A stretch of DNA of 64,000 bases from JAVBMV01 sp031552145. Lineage in GTDB: Bacteria > Myxococcota > Myxococcia > Myxococcales > UBA5297. The stretch spans positions 1 through 64,000 of the forward strand of contig JAVBMV010000004.1 in assembly GCA_031552145.1 (NCBI GenBank), given 5' to 3'. Made by a program: the position numbers and the translations under genes. Below are positions 7,896 to 16,705 of the stretch, piece after piece. Every line of letters starts with the position of its first letter. Positions within the stretch are counted from its first letter, which is position 1. The notes under the pieces were generated by a model. The model was not told the origin of the DNA, did not search any database, and was given only the letters and a program-made list of their open reading frames with translations.

Positions 7896-9095
7896 TCAGG
7901 AGAGGCGGGCGCGGTATTCGTTGAGGGTGCGGGTCAGGCTTTGGCCGGCGCGTTCCAGGGCGGCCTGGACGGGCGGTTCCAGCCAGGGGTCCTGAAAGCC
8001 GATTTCCCGGGACGCGGAGTCCTTTTCCTCACTCCAGGCCGGCCGGATCTTGCCGGAGAGGTGGGTATCGTCCCCCATGAAAGCCAAAAGAGCCCGCCGG
8101 GCCGGCCGGCTCTGGTTGGCCCGGTCCAGGGCCTCGAGGAGGAACAGGGTGTGGTGGGGCGTCGAGGAATTCCAAATCTCCCAGCCGTCCACGTCCAGGT
8201 CGGACAGGAGAATGGGCCAGAACGCCGGGGGATGGGGGATGACCACGCCCGCGTCCAGCCCCCGGGCCTCCTCGATGACTTCCTGGGGCGAGTAGAATTC
8301 CTCGGGGTTCAGTTCGGCCTTGACCGTCTTTTTGACGGCGTTGATGAAAAGGATGGTCTGCTCCAGCAGCCAGCGGTGGAGCGATCCGCCCCGGGCCTGG
8401 ATGAAATCGGGCAAGAGGCGGTTTTTGAGCATTTCGTCCCGGCTGCCGCCCAGGATGCCCGAACGTTCAATGAGGGTCCGGAGCCGCAGGGCGTAAAAAC
8501 GGGCCAGACCCCAGACCGACTCCGGCACCGAGCACTTCAGGGTTTTCCGGGTCCCCTGGGCGGCCGCCTCGGGGTCGGCCAGGCGGCCCAGAATATCCAG
8601 GAGCTGGTGGGCGCGATAATTGTAGGTGCGGTTCATCATGGCCAGGAAGGTCGAGGCCTGGTGCCGCAGCCGGTCCGCCGGAAAGTGGACCAGGAGATGC
8701 ACCTTCAGCCCGTAGCGCCGGTCGTAGACATCGGCCTCCACCCCGGCCCAGGGGCCGAAAGCGAGAACCCGGTTATGCTGGGTGGGGATGATCAGGCTGT
8801 TGTCCGCCTTGGGGAAGGCCAGCGCCAGGCGGCTCCGGATCAAGTCCGGCGGCGCCCATTCCGGGTGCCAGTGCACGGCCAGACACTCCCGGGCCTCGGG
8901 GGCCGTACGGGTGGGACGGGAAGCCAGTTCCCGCTCTTCGGGAGTCAGTTCCACGGATGTCAGGCGGTTGAAGACCAGCCAGTCTTCCTCATCAATGCCG
9001 TTCACGGCGGCGTCGGGGCTGAAAAACTTCGGATCCGGCTCTTCGGCCGGGGCGGCGGGGCCAGAGGGGGGGCGGGACTCGGTGACAGGGTCCAT
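7896..9095 (-). CDS. PHP-superfamily-like metal-dependent hydrolase, uncharacterised
   Basis: A 399-residue cytosolic protein of unknown substrate. Several spaced motifs resemble the PHP (polymerase and histidinol phosphatase) fold: VHWHPEW (His75, His77), IIPTQHN (His107), GVEADVYD (Glu120), VVIPHPPAFW (His near 292), then DGWEIWN and a late GDDTH. In PHP enzymes such residues bind two or three metals for phosphoester cleavage. The first motif is unusual (HWHP rather than HxHxxxS), and residues 1-70 look disordered. It is followed, after a 79-base gap on the same strand, by the bactofilin gene. The family assignment is inference from motif order; I do not recognise a named homologue. Confidence 0.6.
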   Translation of the reverse strand: MDPVTESRPPSGPAAPAEEPDPKFFSPDAAVNGIDEEDWLVFNRLTSVELTPEERELASRPTRTAPEARECLAVHWHPEWAPPDLIRSRLALAFPKADNSLIIPTQHNRVLAFGPWAGVEADVYDRRYGLKVHLLVHFPADRLRHQASTFLAMMNRTYNYRAHQLLDILGRLADPEAAAQGTRKTLKCSVPESVWGLARFYALRLRTLIERSGILGGSRDEMLKNRLLPDFIQARGGSLHRWLLEQTILFINAVKKTVKAELNPEEFYSPQEVIEEARGLDAGVVIPHPPAFWPILLSDLDVDGWEIWNSSTPHHTLFLLEALDRANQSRPARRALLAFMGDDTHLSGKIRPAWSEEKDSASREIGFQDPWLEPPVQAALERAGQSLTRTLNEYRARLS

Positions 9096-9209
9096 ATCAA
9101 ATCTCCTCCCAGAGCCGGCGTCGTGGGCGAAAAGAGGTCAGGGCGTTTTTTCAATCTCCGGCGGTCGAGCCCCCGGGATTCAAAACGCCCTCGGCCGCTG
9201 TTCTTCCGC

Positions 9210-10136
9210 TCAGGCGCCGTGGGTGCCGGTGTGGGGCAGGGTTTGGCGCCGGTAGTGGTCCAGAAAGCCTTCGATATTATTGCGCAGGAAGCAGCGTTCC
9301 CGCCAGAGGTCGGGCGGGGCCAGGGCGGTCAGAGGCGCGTAGTTGAAATCTTCGCGGATGACGAGGTCGGCCAGGCGGTCGAGTTGTTCCCTAAAGCCCT
9401 CGCCGGCCCGGCGGGCCGCTTCGGGCCGCTGCAGGAGTTCGTCCCAGAACAGGAGTTGGGCCCGGCAGCGGTGCAGGACCTCGTGGAAGGGCAGGGCCTC
9501 GGCGGTGTGGCCGAAATAGGCCGGCCCAGCGTCCGGCTCGGCCAGGAGGCGTTCGATGGAGCCCAGGGTTTCCTCGGGGAAGTAACGCGGCGGCGTGGCC
9601 GGGCGGCTGAGGAGGCGGCCTTCGTGGAAGTACGGGCACCCCCCGGCCTCTCCGACGAACATGGTTTCGCCCAGGCGGAAGCTCAGGTGATGGGGCGCGT
9701 GGCCCGGGGTTTCGATGATGTGGAGCCCGGGGATACCGGCCTCGGTGTGGGAAATGAGGCGCGAACGCTCCGTGGGCGTGGGCCGGCCGTAGACGTCGGC
9801 CACCTCGCCCATGACCTCCTGGGTGCTGACCCACAGGCGATCGGGCCGGGCGAGGTGGGCCAGGCCCTTCTGATGGGCCACCACCCGCAGGTCCGGCCAG
9901 GCCCGCGCCAGGTCGCCCAAAGCGCCGGCGTGGTCAAGATGGATATGGGTCAGGAGGACGTAGTCCAGGGGACGGCCGCCGAGGCGGCTCTGGAGGCGCC
10001 GGACCAGGGTGGGGCCGCCGCTGCCGACGCCGCAGTCGATCAGGAAGGTCCGGCCGCCGTGCTCGGTCAGCCAGCCTCCGAACATGGCCCCGAATTCCGG
10101 ACGGCTGGGGGTGCCGTGAATAAACTCAACCTTCAT
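9210..10136 (-). CDS. Metallo-beta-lactamase-fold hydrolase
   Basis: A 308-residue protein with the MBL signature THIHLDHAG (His64, His66, Asp68, His69), a second metal His in ETPGHAPHHLSF, a metal-bridging Asp replaced by Glu or shifted (VGEAGG), and a late FGHT. The C-terminal 80 residues are helical and may cap the active site. Substrate unknown; relatives include glyoxalase-II-like thioesterases. It has its own promoter (10241-10268) with a leader of about 100 bases, and lies upstream of the PHP-like gene on the same strand with a 114-base gap. Confidence 0.8.
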   Translation of the reverse strand: MKVEFIHGTPSRPEFGAMFGGWLTEHGGRTFLIDCGVGSGGPTLVRRLQSRLGGRPLDYVLLTHIHLDHAGALGDLARAWPDLRVVAHQKGLAHLARPDRLWVSTQEVMGEVADVYGRPTPTERSRLISHTEAGIPGLHIIETPGHAPHHLSFRLGETMFVGEAGGCPYFHEGRLLSRPATPPRYFPEETLGSIERLLAEPDAGPAYFGHTAEALPFHEVLHRCRAQLLFWDELLQRPEAARRAGEGFREQLDRLADLVIREDFNYAPLTALAPPDLWRERCFLRNNIEGFLDHYRRQTLPHTGTHGA

Positions 10137-10240
10137 ATGAACCTTTCAGAATAATATCATCGCCCTATTTCCCCGAAAAGCGGGGCGGAACGGCCCGGGT
10201 TCAGTCTGGGGCCGGGCGGTCGCCGGCCGGCGAAGTTTTT

Positions 10241-10268
10241 ATTATACCACACCCGCCCCGGGGAGCAA
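10241..10268 (-). promoter_or_regulatory. Promoter of the MBL-fold gene
   Basis: On the minus strand TTGCTC (10268-10263) and a perfect TATAAT (10246-10241) are separated by 16 bases. This AT patch is isolated in GC-rich sequence. The rest of the 305-base gap (10137-10441) holds only this promoter and the hppA terminator. Confidence 0.6.
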
Positions 10269-10376
10269 GAGCCGGTGAAAAGCCGCCATGTCCCCTTGAA
10301 GGCGACAGAGGCCGAGACCGGCCTGGCGGGGGCCGCCCATGTTTTCAATGTGTCGGCTTTGGGACGGGAAAAACGG

Positions 10377-10399
10377 AAGGCCGCCCGAGGGCGGCCTTT
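10377..10399 (-). terminator. Terminator after hppA
   Basis: AAGGCCGCCC (10377-10386) pairs with 10389-10398. Read on the minus strand the hairpin runs into CCTTCCGTTTTTCCC. It lies about 45 bases past the hppA stop. Confidence 0.7.
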
Positions 10400-10441
10400 C
10401 GCTGGTTGATTCGGCGTCGAGGCCGAAAGCGGCTTTAAGGA

Positions 10442-12934
10442 TTACGCGCCGGCCTTGGCCTTGGAAATCCGCATGCCGTAGAAGGAACGGTAGACGAAAT
10501 ACAGGGCCACCACCAGGAAGAAGATGCCGCAGCCGCGCGAGGCTTCCTGGAAGGTGGGGGTGATGGCGATTTCCATGGCCAGCATCCCGAAGAGGGTGGT
10601 GAACTTAATGATGGGGTTCAGGGCCACCGAGGAGGTGTCCTTGAAGGGGTCGCCGACGGTGTCGCCGACCACCGAAGCGTCGTGGAGGGGCGTGCCCTTC
10701 TGCTTCAGATCCACTTCCACGACCTTCTTGGCGTTGTCCCAGCAGCCGCCGGCATTGGCCATGAACACGGCCTGGTACAGGCCGAAGAAGGCGATGGACA
10801 AAAGGTAGGAGACAAAGAAGGAAACCGCTGCCACGTTCCCCCCGGCCGGGCTGGACAGGAAGGCGAAGGCCAGGGCGAAGGAGAAAATGGCGATGAAGAT
10901 GTTGAACATGCCCCGCTGCGCGTAGACGGTGCAGATCTTGACCACTTCCTTGGAGTTTTCCACGGCCGCGCTCTTGGAGGCGTTGGGGTCGAGGTTGATG
11001 TGGTCTTTGATGTAGGCCACCGCGCGGTAGGCGCCGGTGGAGACGGCCTGGGTGGAGGCCCCGGTGAACCAGTACACCACCGCGCCGCCGCAGAGGAAGC
11101 CCAGAATGGTGTAGGGGTTCAGGAGGTTCAGGATGGTGGTCGGTTCCACTTGAAGAACCTTCTGGATGACCAGGATCAGCGAGAAGATCATGATCGTGGA
11201 GCCCACCACGGCGGTGCCGATGAGAACGGGCTTGGCCGTGGCCTTGAAGGTGTTGCCGGCCCCGTCGTTGCTCTCGAGGTAGTAATGGGCCATTTCAAAA
11301 TCCGGCTTCCGGCCGAATTCCTTTTCCAGCTCGGCCTCGATGCCGGGGATTTCCTCGATGAGGGAGAGTTCGTAGATGGACTGGGCGTTGTCCGTCACCG
11401 GGCCGTAGCTATCGACGGCGATGGTCACCGGGCCCATGCTCAAAAAGCCGAAGGCCACCAGGCCGAAAGCGAAGACCGAGGGGTAGGACATGATGTCCGA
11501 CAGCCCGTGGTTGCTGAACATATAGGCGGCGAACATCAGGGCGAAGAAAACCATGCCCATCCAGAAGGCGCTGAAATTGCCGGCGATGAACCCGGCCAGG
11601 ATGTTCAGCGAGGCCCCGCCTTCCTTGGAGGCTTCCACAGTTTCCAGGACGTGAATGGACTTGCCGCTGGTGAAGATTTTGGTGAATTCCGGGATCAGGG
11701 CCGCGCCCAGGGTGCCGCAGCTGATGATGCCGGCCAGGACGTACCACAGTTTCGGCGAAACTTCCGCGACTTCGGAGCCCGGCCCGATGAGGACGTAGCT
11801 GGCGATGAAAGTCATGACGATGGAGAGGATCGAGGCGATCCAGACCAGGCTGGTCAGGGGCGCTTCGAAGTCGAAATCCTCGCTCTTGCCGTAGCGGGCG
11901 TCGCTGAAGCCCTTGTTGACGAAGAAGGCCACGATGGAGGTGATCACCATCAGGACGCGCATGACGAAGATCCAGGTCAGGAGGTTGGTCTGGAGGAGAA
12001 GCTGGGTTTCGCCGCCAGTGGCCACGCCCACGGCCAGGCAGATGAAGGTCACCAGGGCCACGCCGGTCACGCCGTAGGTCTCGAAACCGTCGGCGGTGGG
12101 GCCCACGCTGTCGCCGGCGTTGTCGCCGGTGCAGTCGGCGATGACGCCGGGGTTACGCGGGTCGTCTTCCTTGATTTTGAAGACGATCTTCATCAGGTCG
12201 GAGCCGATATCGGCGATCTTGGTGAAGATGCCGCCGGCGATGCGCAGCGCCGCGGCCCCCAGCGACTCTCCGATGGCGAAGCCGATGAAGCAGGGGCCCG
12301 CCTTGGCGGGGTCGACGAAGAGCAGAATAGCCAGCATCAGGATCAGCTCGGTGCTGATGAGCAGCATCCCGATGCTCATGCCCGCCTTCAGGGGGATGGC
12401 ATAGGTGGGGTAGGGCTTACCGGCGAGGCTGGCAAAGGCAGCCCGGCTGTTGGCGAAGGTGTTGATCCGGATCCCAAACCAAGCGACCCCGTAGCTGCCC
12501 CCGATGCCAATGAGGCTCCAGAGCAAGATCGTCACGACCGTGGGTAGGGGCAGGTGCTGCAGCCACGCGAAGTAGATGAAGATGACCGCGCCGATAAAGC
12601 CCTCGAGCAGCAGGATGAACTTGCCCTGCGTCAATAAGTAGGTCTTGCAGGTCTCGTAGATCAGCTCCGAGATCTCGCGCATCGAGCGGTGTACCGGCAG
12701 CGCCCGGAGCTGGAGGTATTGGACCAAGCCGAAGAGCAGGCCGCCCACGCAGACTAGGAGACCTCCCATCAGCAGTTGGTGGCCCGAAAACCCGAAGAAG
12801 AGCGCCTCGGCCGCCAGGTCGGGCAGCTTCAGCTCGGCCTCGCTGGCGTGGGCCCCTCCGCAAATGAAGAATCCCCCGAGAAGGCCCATGAGGGAGAGGG
12901 CCGCTCGTGCCGTCATCCGCCTAGTTAGCTCCAT
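10442..12934 (-). CDS. hppA: Membrane-bound proton-pumping pyrophosphatase
   Basis: An 830-residue integral membrane protein with about 16 transmembrane helices. It couples hydrolysis of pyrophosphate to ion export. The substrate site is visible as DDPRNPGVIADCTGDNAGD and downstream GPTADGFETYGVTGVAL, and the C-terminal acidic motif as VGDTVGDPFKDTSS. GNTFKATAK has Lys at the position that in characterised members goes with K+-independence (family inference). The start at 12934 is preferred over an upstream ATG at 13048: GGGAG precedes it and MELTRRMTARAALSLMG gives a signal-like first helix. The codon style changes inside the gene: the Glu codons of roughly the first 230 residues are all GAG, while from about base 12,180 toward the 3' end most are GAA. 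The reading frame is intact, so the product is plausible, but the gene may be an artificial join of two hppA genes. Confidence 0.9.
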   Translation of the reverse strand: MELTRRMTARAALSLMGLLGGFFICGGAHASEAELKLPDLAAEALFFGFSGHQLLMGGLLVCVGGLLFGLVQYLQLRALPVHRSMREISELIYETCKTYLLTQGKFILLLEGFIGAVIFIYFAWLQHLPLPTVVTILLWSLIGIGGSYGVAWFGIRINTFANSRAAFASLAGKPYPTYAIPLKAGMSIGMLLISTELILMLAILLFVDPAKAGPCFIGFAIGESLGAAALRIAGGIFTKIADIGSDLMKIVFKIKEDDPRNPGVIADCTGDNAGDSVGPTADGFETYGVTGVALVTFICLAVGVATGGETQLLLQTNLLTWIFVMRVLMVITSIVAFFVNKGFSDARYGKSEDFDFEAPLTSLVWIASILSIVMTFIASYVLIGPGSEVAEVSPKLWYVLAGIISCGTLGAALIPEFTKIFTSGKSIHVLETVEASKEGGASLNILAGFIAGNFSAFWMGMVFFALMFAAYMFSNHGLSDIMSYPSVFAFGLVAFGFLSMGPVTIAVDSYGPVTDNAQSIYELSLIEEIPGIEAELEKEFGRKPDFEMAHYYLESNDGAGNTFKATAKPVLIGTAVVGSTIMIFSLILVIQKVLQVEPTTILNLLNPYTILGFLCGGAVVYWFTGASTQAVSTGAYRAVAYIKDHINLDPNASKSAAVENSKEVVKICTVYAQRGMFNIFIAIFSFALAFAFLSSPAGGNVAAVSFFVSYLLSIAFFGLYQAVFMANAGGCWDNAKKVVEVDLKQKGTPLHDASVVGDTVGDPFKDTSSVALNPIIKFTTLFGMLAMEIAITPTFQEASRGCGIFFLVVALYFVYRSFYGMRISKAKAGA
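12180..12300. other. Likely join between two genomes inside hppA
   Basis: Codon habit changes here, in the most conserved block of hppA. On the coding strand, Glu is GAG at every site from the start codon down to IGESLG (about 12,268). At KIKEDD (about 12,178) it becomes GAA, and GAA dominates afterwards, apart from GFETYG (GAG). Genes on each side keep the respective habits over many kilobases. No repeat, attachment site or integrase marks the spot. Confidence 0.6.
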
Positions 12935-12970
12935 TGTCGGGCTCCCGCGCAAAAGTCCAAGGATTACATT

Positions 12971-12999
12971 GGAATAGGCGTATTTGTGACGCTGGTCAA
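12971..12999 (-). promoter_or_regulatory. Promoter of hppA
   Basis: On the minus strand TTGACC (12999-12994) and TATTCC (12976-12971) are 17 bases apart. Transcription would start about 30 bases before the ATG at 12934. Confidence 0.55.
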
Positions 13000-13131
13000 G
13001 ACGCTCTCCATCCGAGCGCGCGCAGTGTCGCCTGTCCGACCTGTGCACCTTGACACACCATGCCTCGGGAGGGTCGACTGGGAGGAGTGCTCTTCGCCCA
13101 CCCGGCGTCTCTTCCCCAGAGGTCCACTCGA

Positions 13132-15003
13132 ATGATGAACGCAGCCACTCCGCTCACGCGCTCACCCTTGGCGCTCCTCCTCGCCCTTCCTCTGATGCTT
13201 CCCGCCTGCGGCTCCGATTCGGACCCTGGCGGCGAGAAGCGGGAGAAGCGGCTCGTCTGTCCGTCGGGCGAGAGCTATATCGACGGCGCCTGCGCGCCCG
13301 ATGCCGATGGCGACGGCATCGCCGACGCGAAGGACGAGGAGCCATCCACCGAGAAGGGCGCTCCCACGGACGCCCAGGGGCGCTCACTCAAGAACCGCCC
13401 CGCAGCTTGGTCCAGCGGCCCCTACGGCAGCAAGCTCTTCGAGACGGCCGGCGACTTCACCCTGCAGACCACAGAGGGCCCTTGGCGATTCTCGGAGAAG
13501 TTCACGGGCGACGACCACTACGTCTTCTTCTTCTACGAGTCGCGCCTTCCGGCGACCACCAAGGTCTGGGCCTCGGATCCAAAGAAGCTCCTCGAGGAGT
13601 CGCCCAAGAACGTCCACTACTTCTTCTTCTCCTACAGCAACTCCCCTGCGAACGAGATCGCCACCTTGAAAGCGCGCTTCGAGACGGCCTACACCTCGTT
13701 CGCCGATGGCACCTACTGGAAGGAGCGCATCCACTTCGTGGAGACGCCATCTGGCGAGCTCGATCCGACGCTGCGCGGCTACCTCGACCTCTACAAGAAT
13801 TCCGGCAGCTACGCGCCCGTCGCCTTCGCCATCGACTGGCAGCAACGCTGGCGGCTCACCGGCGACCTCTCGCGCCTCCTGCGAGGTGACGATACCGACC
13901 CGGCCGAGCTTCGCTACCTGAGCACCTCCGTCATCGGCTTCAACTACGACCGCACGGTCGCGGAAGAACTCGCCGCCGCCAACAGGACCCATGTAACGAT
14001 CGCCAAGGACTATCTGCACGCCGGGCGCGACGGCGCCAATGGCGAGTTGGTGAAATACCTGAAGCTCTCCGAAGGCCAAACCGAGAGCAAGCTCGACGTG
14101 ACGCTCCCCTCCGCCAAAGATTTGTCCCAGTACGACTCGATGGCCATCTATACGCGCACCGACTGCCCGAACCACCTCGACATGTCCAACAATGGCTGTC
14201 CTGCGTGGGACATGATCGCCCATCTGCTCGTCTGTCCGGAGGGCACCGACAGCGAGACCTGCTGCCCCGCGGGCGTCTATGACGAGAGCTGCAACGCGGA
14301 GGAGTTGCTCCGGTATGTCACGCCCTATCACCGCGAGGGCGCTTGGCTCACGGACGTAACGCCGCTCTTGCCCCTCATCAAATCCGGCGGCAAGCGCACA
14401 TTTATCTATGTGGGCATCAATGGCTACGTGGTGAACATCGAATTCCTTCTCTGGAACGCGCACAAGGATTTCTATCCCTACGAGGCGATCCGGATGCCGT
14501 GGGGCGCGGCGCAGACAGAGCAGGTCTGGGACGCCACCTACTACGAGGCCACCTCCGACATGGGCTCCTTCAAATTGAGCGCGGCGCCCGACCATGCCGA
14601 GCTGATCACCTACATCACGGGCCACGGGTTCGGCTCCACCACGGAGAACTGCGCGGAGTTCTGCAACCATCAGCACGAGTTCGACGTCAATGGGGAACTC
14701 TTCCTGCTCGACCACCCGCTGGTCAACGAAGGCGAGGAGGGGTGTTATAAGCAAGCTTACCGAGGGGTGACGCCAAATCAGTATGGCACCGAGCACCTGG
14801 GGCGCGCCGGCTGGTGCCCCGGCGAGTCGATCGCGCCACGAAGGACCGACCTGACCAACGCGCTCTCGAAGGGCGAGAACGAGCTCTATTACCAGGCCCT
14901 CTTCAAGGGCAAAATGTACAATCCAAAATATCTTGCCGTGCAGGACCCCTACCTGCCACACCTGCGCCTCACTGCCTGGATCGTGCTCTTCGACGCGCAG
15001 TGA
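13132..15003 (+). CDS. PNGase F-like secreted lipoprotein (peptide:N-glycosidase family)
   Basis: A 623-residue exported protein. The lipobox LPAC near residue 26 predicts a lipoprotein. The mature start contains DADGDGIADAKDEEPS, a thrombospondin-type-3-like calcium-binding loop. The C-terminal region has TGHGFGSTTENCAEFCNHQH followed by EFDVNGELF, closely resembling the C-terminal domain of PNGase F. Upstream CPAWDMIAHLLVC resembles the N-terminal jelly-roll region. PNGase F removes N-linked glycans from glycoproteins by cleaving the Asn-GlcNAc bond. Residues 90-330 are a less recognisable extra domain. The ATG at 13132 is chosen over 13060 because it begins the signal peptide. The next gene starts 5 bases after its stop, so the two may be co-transcribed. 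Activity is inferred. Confidence 0.75.
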   Translation: MMNAATPLTRSPLALLLALPLMLPACGSDSDPGGEKREKRLVCPSGESYIDGACAPDADGDGIADAKDEEPSTEKGAPTDAQGRSLKNRPAAWSSGPYGSKLFETAGDFTLQTTEGPWRFSEKFTGDDHYVFFFYESRLPATTKVWASDPKKLLEESPKNVHYFFFSYSNSPANEIATLKARFETAYTSFADGTYWKERIHFVETPSGELDPTLRGYLDLYKNSGSYAPVAFAIDWQQRWRLTGDLSRLLRGDDTDPAELRYLSTSVIGFNYDRTVAEELAAANRTHVTIAKDYLHAGRDGANGELVKYLKLSEGQTESKLDVTLPSAKDLSQYDSMAIYTRTDCPNHLDMSNNGCPAWDMIAHLLVCPEGTDSETCCPAGVYDESCNAEELLRYVTPYHREGAWLTDVTPLLPLIKSGGKRTFIYVGINGYVVNIEFLLWNAHKDFYPYEAIRMPWGAAQTEQVWDATYYEATSDMGSFKLSAAPDHAELITYITGHGFGSTTENCAEFCNHQHEFDVNGELFLLDHPLVNEGEEGCYKQAYRGVTPNQYGTEHLGRAGWCPGESIAPRRTDLTNALSKGENELYYQALFKGKMYNPKYLAVQDPYLPHLRLTAWIVLFDAQ

Positions 15004-15008
15004 GTGCC

Positions 15009-16574
15009 ATGAGTACCGTCGGAGAGATGAGGCTGCTCGAGCTACTCGCGCGGGGCGATGCGGGCGCACCCGCGCTCTGCGCGCCCGAGCGTCCTCCTCT
15101 TTCGCGCGGCGCCCTCGCCTTGCTCATCCGCGAGTCGGCCCGGGCGCTCGAGGCGGAGTCGGGCGAGGGGGGGCGTATCGCCCTCCTGCTGCCTAACGGC
15201 CCAGTGGCTGCCTCGGCCTTTCTCGCGGCGAGTGAGGCCGGTACCGCGGCGCCGCTCAACCCGGCCTTGAAGGGTACCGAGCTGGAGCTGGTACTCGGCC
15301 ACCCCAATACCCGAGCACTGCTCGTGCCCATGGAGCCCACCGCGCTCCCGACACCAACTCGAGAGAGCGCTCTAGCCTCCGCCGAGCGAAACGGACTGGC
15401 CATCTTCGAGCTCGCCGAGGCAGCCGGAGTACCTGCGGGCGCCTTCACCCTTCGCCTTCGCGCCCGCGGCGCGGCTCGGAAGAGCCCGGGAGAGACCTCC
15501 TCGGCAGCGCTCCTGCTCCACACCTCGGGCACGACGGCGCGCCCCAAGGCGGTGCCGCTCACCCACGCGAACCTCATCGCTTCTGCCACGGCGATCGCAC
15601 AGTCGCTCGCGCTCGACACCTCCGATCGCTGCCTGCAGATCATGCCGCTCTTTCACATCCACGGCCTCGTGGCGGGCCTCCTCGCCTCTCTGGGCGCCGG
15701 CGGCGCCGTAAGCTGCACGCCCGGCTTCAACGCTTTCCAGTTCGCGCGCTGGCTCGCGAGCGAGCGTCCCACCTGGTTCACCGCCGTCCCCACGATGCTC
15801 CACGCGCTCGTTGCCCTCTCCGACAAGGGTGAGCGCGGAGCCCGCTTCGCGCGCGCCGCCAGGGAGGCGAAGCTTCGGTTCGTCCGCTCCGCCAGCGCCC
15901 CGCTCGCGCCCGCTCTCTTGACCGAGTTGGAGGCGCTCTTCTCCTGCCCCGTTCTCGAGGCCTATGGCATGACCGAGGCGGCGCACCAAATGGCGAGCAA
16001 TCCGTTCCCGCCCCTCGCGCGAAAACCCGGCAGCGTCGGAACGGCCGCGGGACCCGAGCTCTCGGTCCGCGGTGTCGACGGCGCGCCCTGCGCTTCCGAC
16101 ACGCTGGGCGAAGTCGCCGTGCGCGGCCCCAACGTCATGTCGGGCTATGACGAGAACCCCGAGGCCAACGCCGCCGCATTCTTTCCCGGACCCGAGCGTT
16201 GGTTCCGCACCGGCGATCAGGGCTACCTCGACGCCGAGGGCTACCTCTTCCTCACCGGCCGCCTGAAGGAGCTGATCAACCGGGGCGGCGAGAAGATCGC
16301 GCCCCGCGAGATCGATGAGGCGCTGCTCTTGCACCCCGCCGTGGCCCAGGCCGTCGCCTTCAGTCTCCCCCACCCCGCCCTGGGCGAGGAGGTGGCCGCC
16401 GCTGTCGTCCTGCGCGAAGGGGCGAACGCCACTCCCCAGGAGCTGCGCGACCACGCCGCCCTATGCCTCGCCGACTTTAAGGTGCCGCGCATAATCTTGT
16501 TGCTCAAAGAATTGCCGATGGGACCTACGGGAAAGCCACAACGCGTGGGGCTCGCCAAGCAGCTTGGGCTCTGA
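15009..16574 (+). CDS. AMP-dependent acyl-CoA synthetase, oxalate-CoA-ligase-like
   Basis: A 521-residue member of the ANL adenylating superfamily. Motifs are LLHTSGTTARPKAVPLTH (ATP P-loop), EAYGMTEAAHQMASNP, GPNVMSGY, TGDQGYLDAEGYLFLTGRLK and the C-terminal NRGGEKIAPREIDEALLLHP with GKPQR (catalytic Lys). AYGMTEAAHQMASNP is close to the motif of oxalyl-CoA synthetases (PCS60/AAE3 type), so oxalate or another short dicarboxylic or branched acid is possible. The start ATG at 15009 follows the PNGase-like gene by 5 bases and begins at the family's usual N-terminus. Only 131 bases separate it from mutA, which suggests it feeds acyl-CoA metabolism. Substrate is inference. Confidence 0.8.
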   Translation: MSTVGEMRLLELLARGDAGAPALCAPERPPLSRGALALLIRESARALEAESGEGGRIALLLPNGPVAASAFLAASEAGTAAPLNPALKGTELELVLGHPNTRALLVPMEPTALPTPTRESALASAERNGLAIFELAEAAGVPAGAFTLRLRARGAARKSPGETSSAALLLHTSGTTARPKAVPLTHANLIASATAIAQSLALDTSDRCLQIMPLFHIHGLVAGLLASLGAGGAVSCTPGFNAFQFARWLASERPTWFTAVPTMLHALVALSDKGERGARFARAAREAKLRFVRSASAPLAPALLTELEALFSCPVLEAYGMTEAAHQMASNPFPPLARKPGSVGTAAGPELSVRGVDGAPCASDTLGEVAVRGPNVMSGYDENPEANAAAFFPGPERWFRTGDQGYLDAEGYLFLTGRLKELINRGGEKIAPREIDEALLLHPAVAQAVAFSLPHPALGEEVAAAVVLREGANATPQELRDHAALCLADFKVPRIILLLKELPMGPTGKPQRVGLAKQLGL

Positions 16575-16618
16575 AACAGCCCCTTTATGTATCCACCTGC
16601 CCGCACTCTGGCGCGCGA

Positions 16619-16648
16619 TTGACAGTGCGCCTGACAGGGTGCTAGTCG
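16619..16648 (+). promoter_or_regulatory. Possible promoter of the mut cluster
   Basis: A perfect TTGACA at 16619-16624 is followed 18 bases later by TAGTCG (16643-16648), a poor -10. The -35 match and the position before mutA are the only support. Confidence 0.3.
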
Positions 16649-16705
16649 TCCACTCGTATTCGAGCCCCTTGTCGCGCAGATACCACGCGATGCGGGGAGA
16701 GCCGT

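Noticed and set aside
10157..10348. Small minus-strand protein of 63 residues before the MBL gene
   Set aside because: It lies over the TATAAT promoter and the hppA downstream region, with no ribosome binding site or motif.
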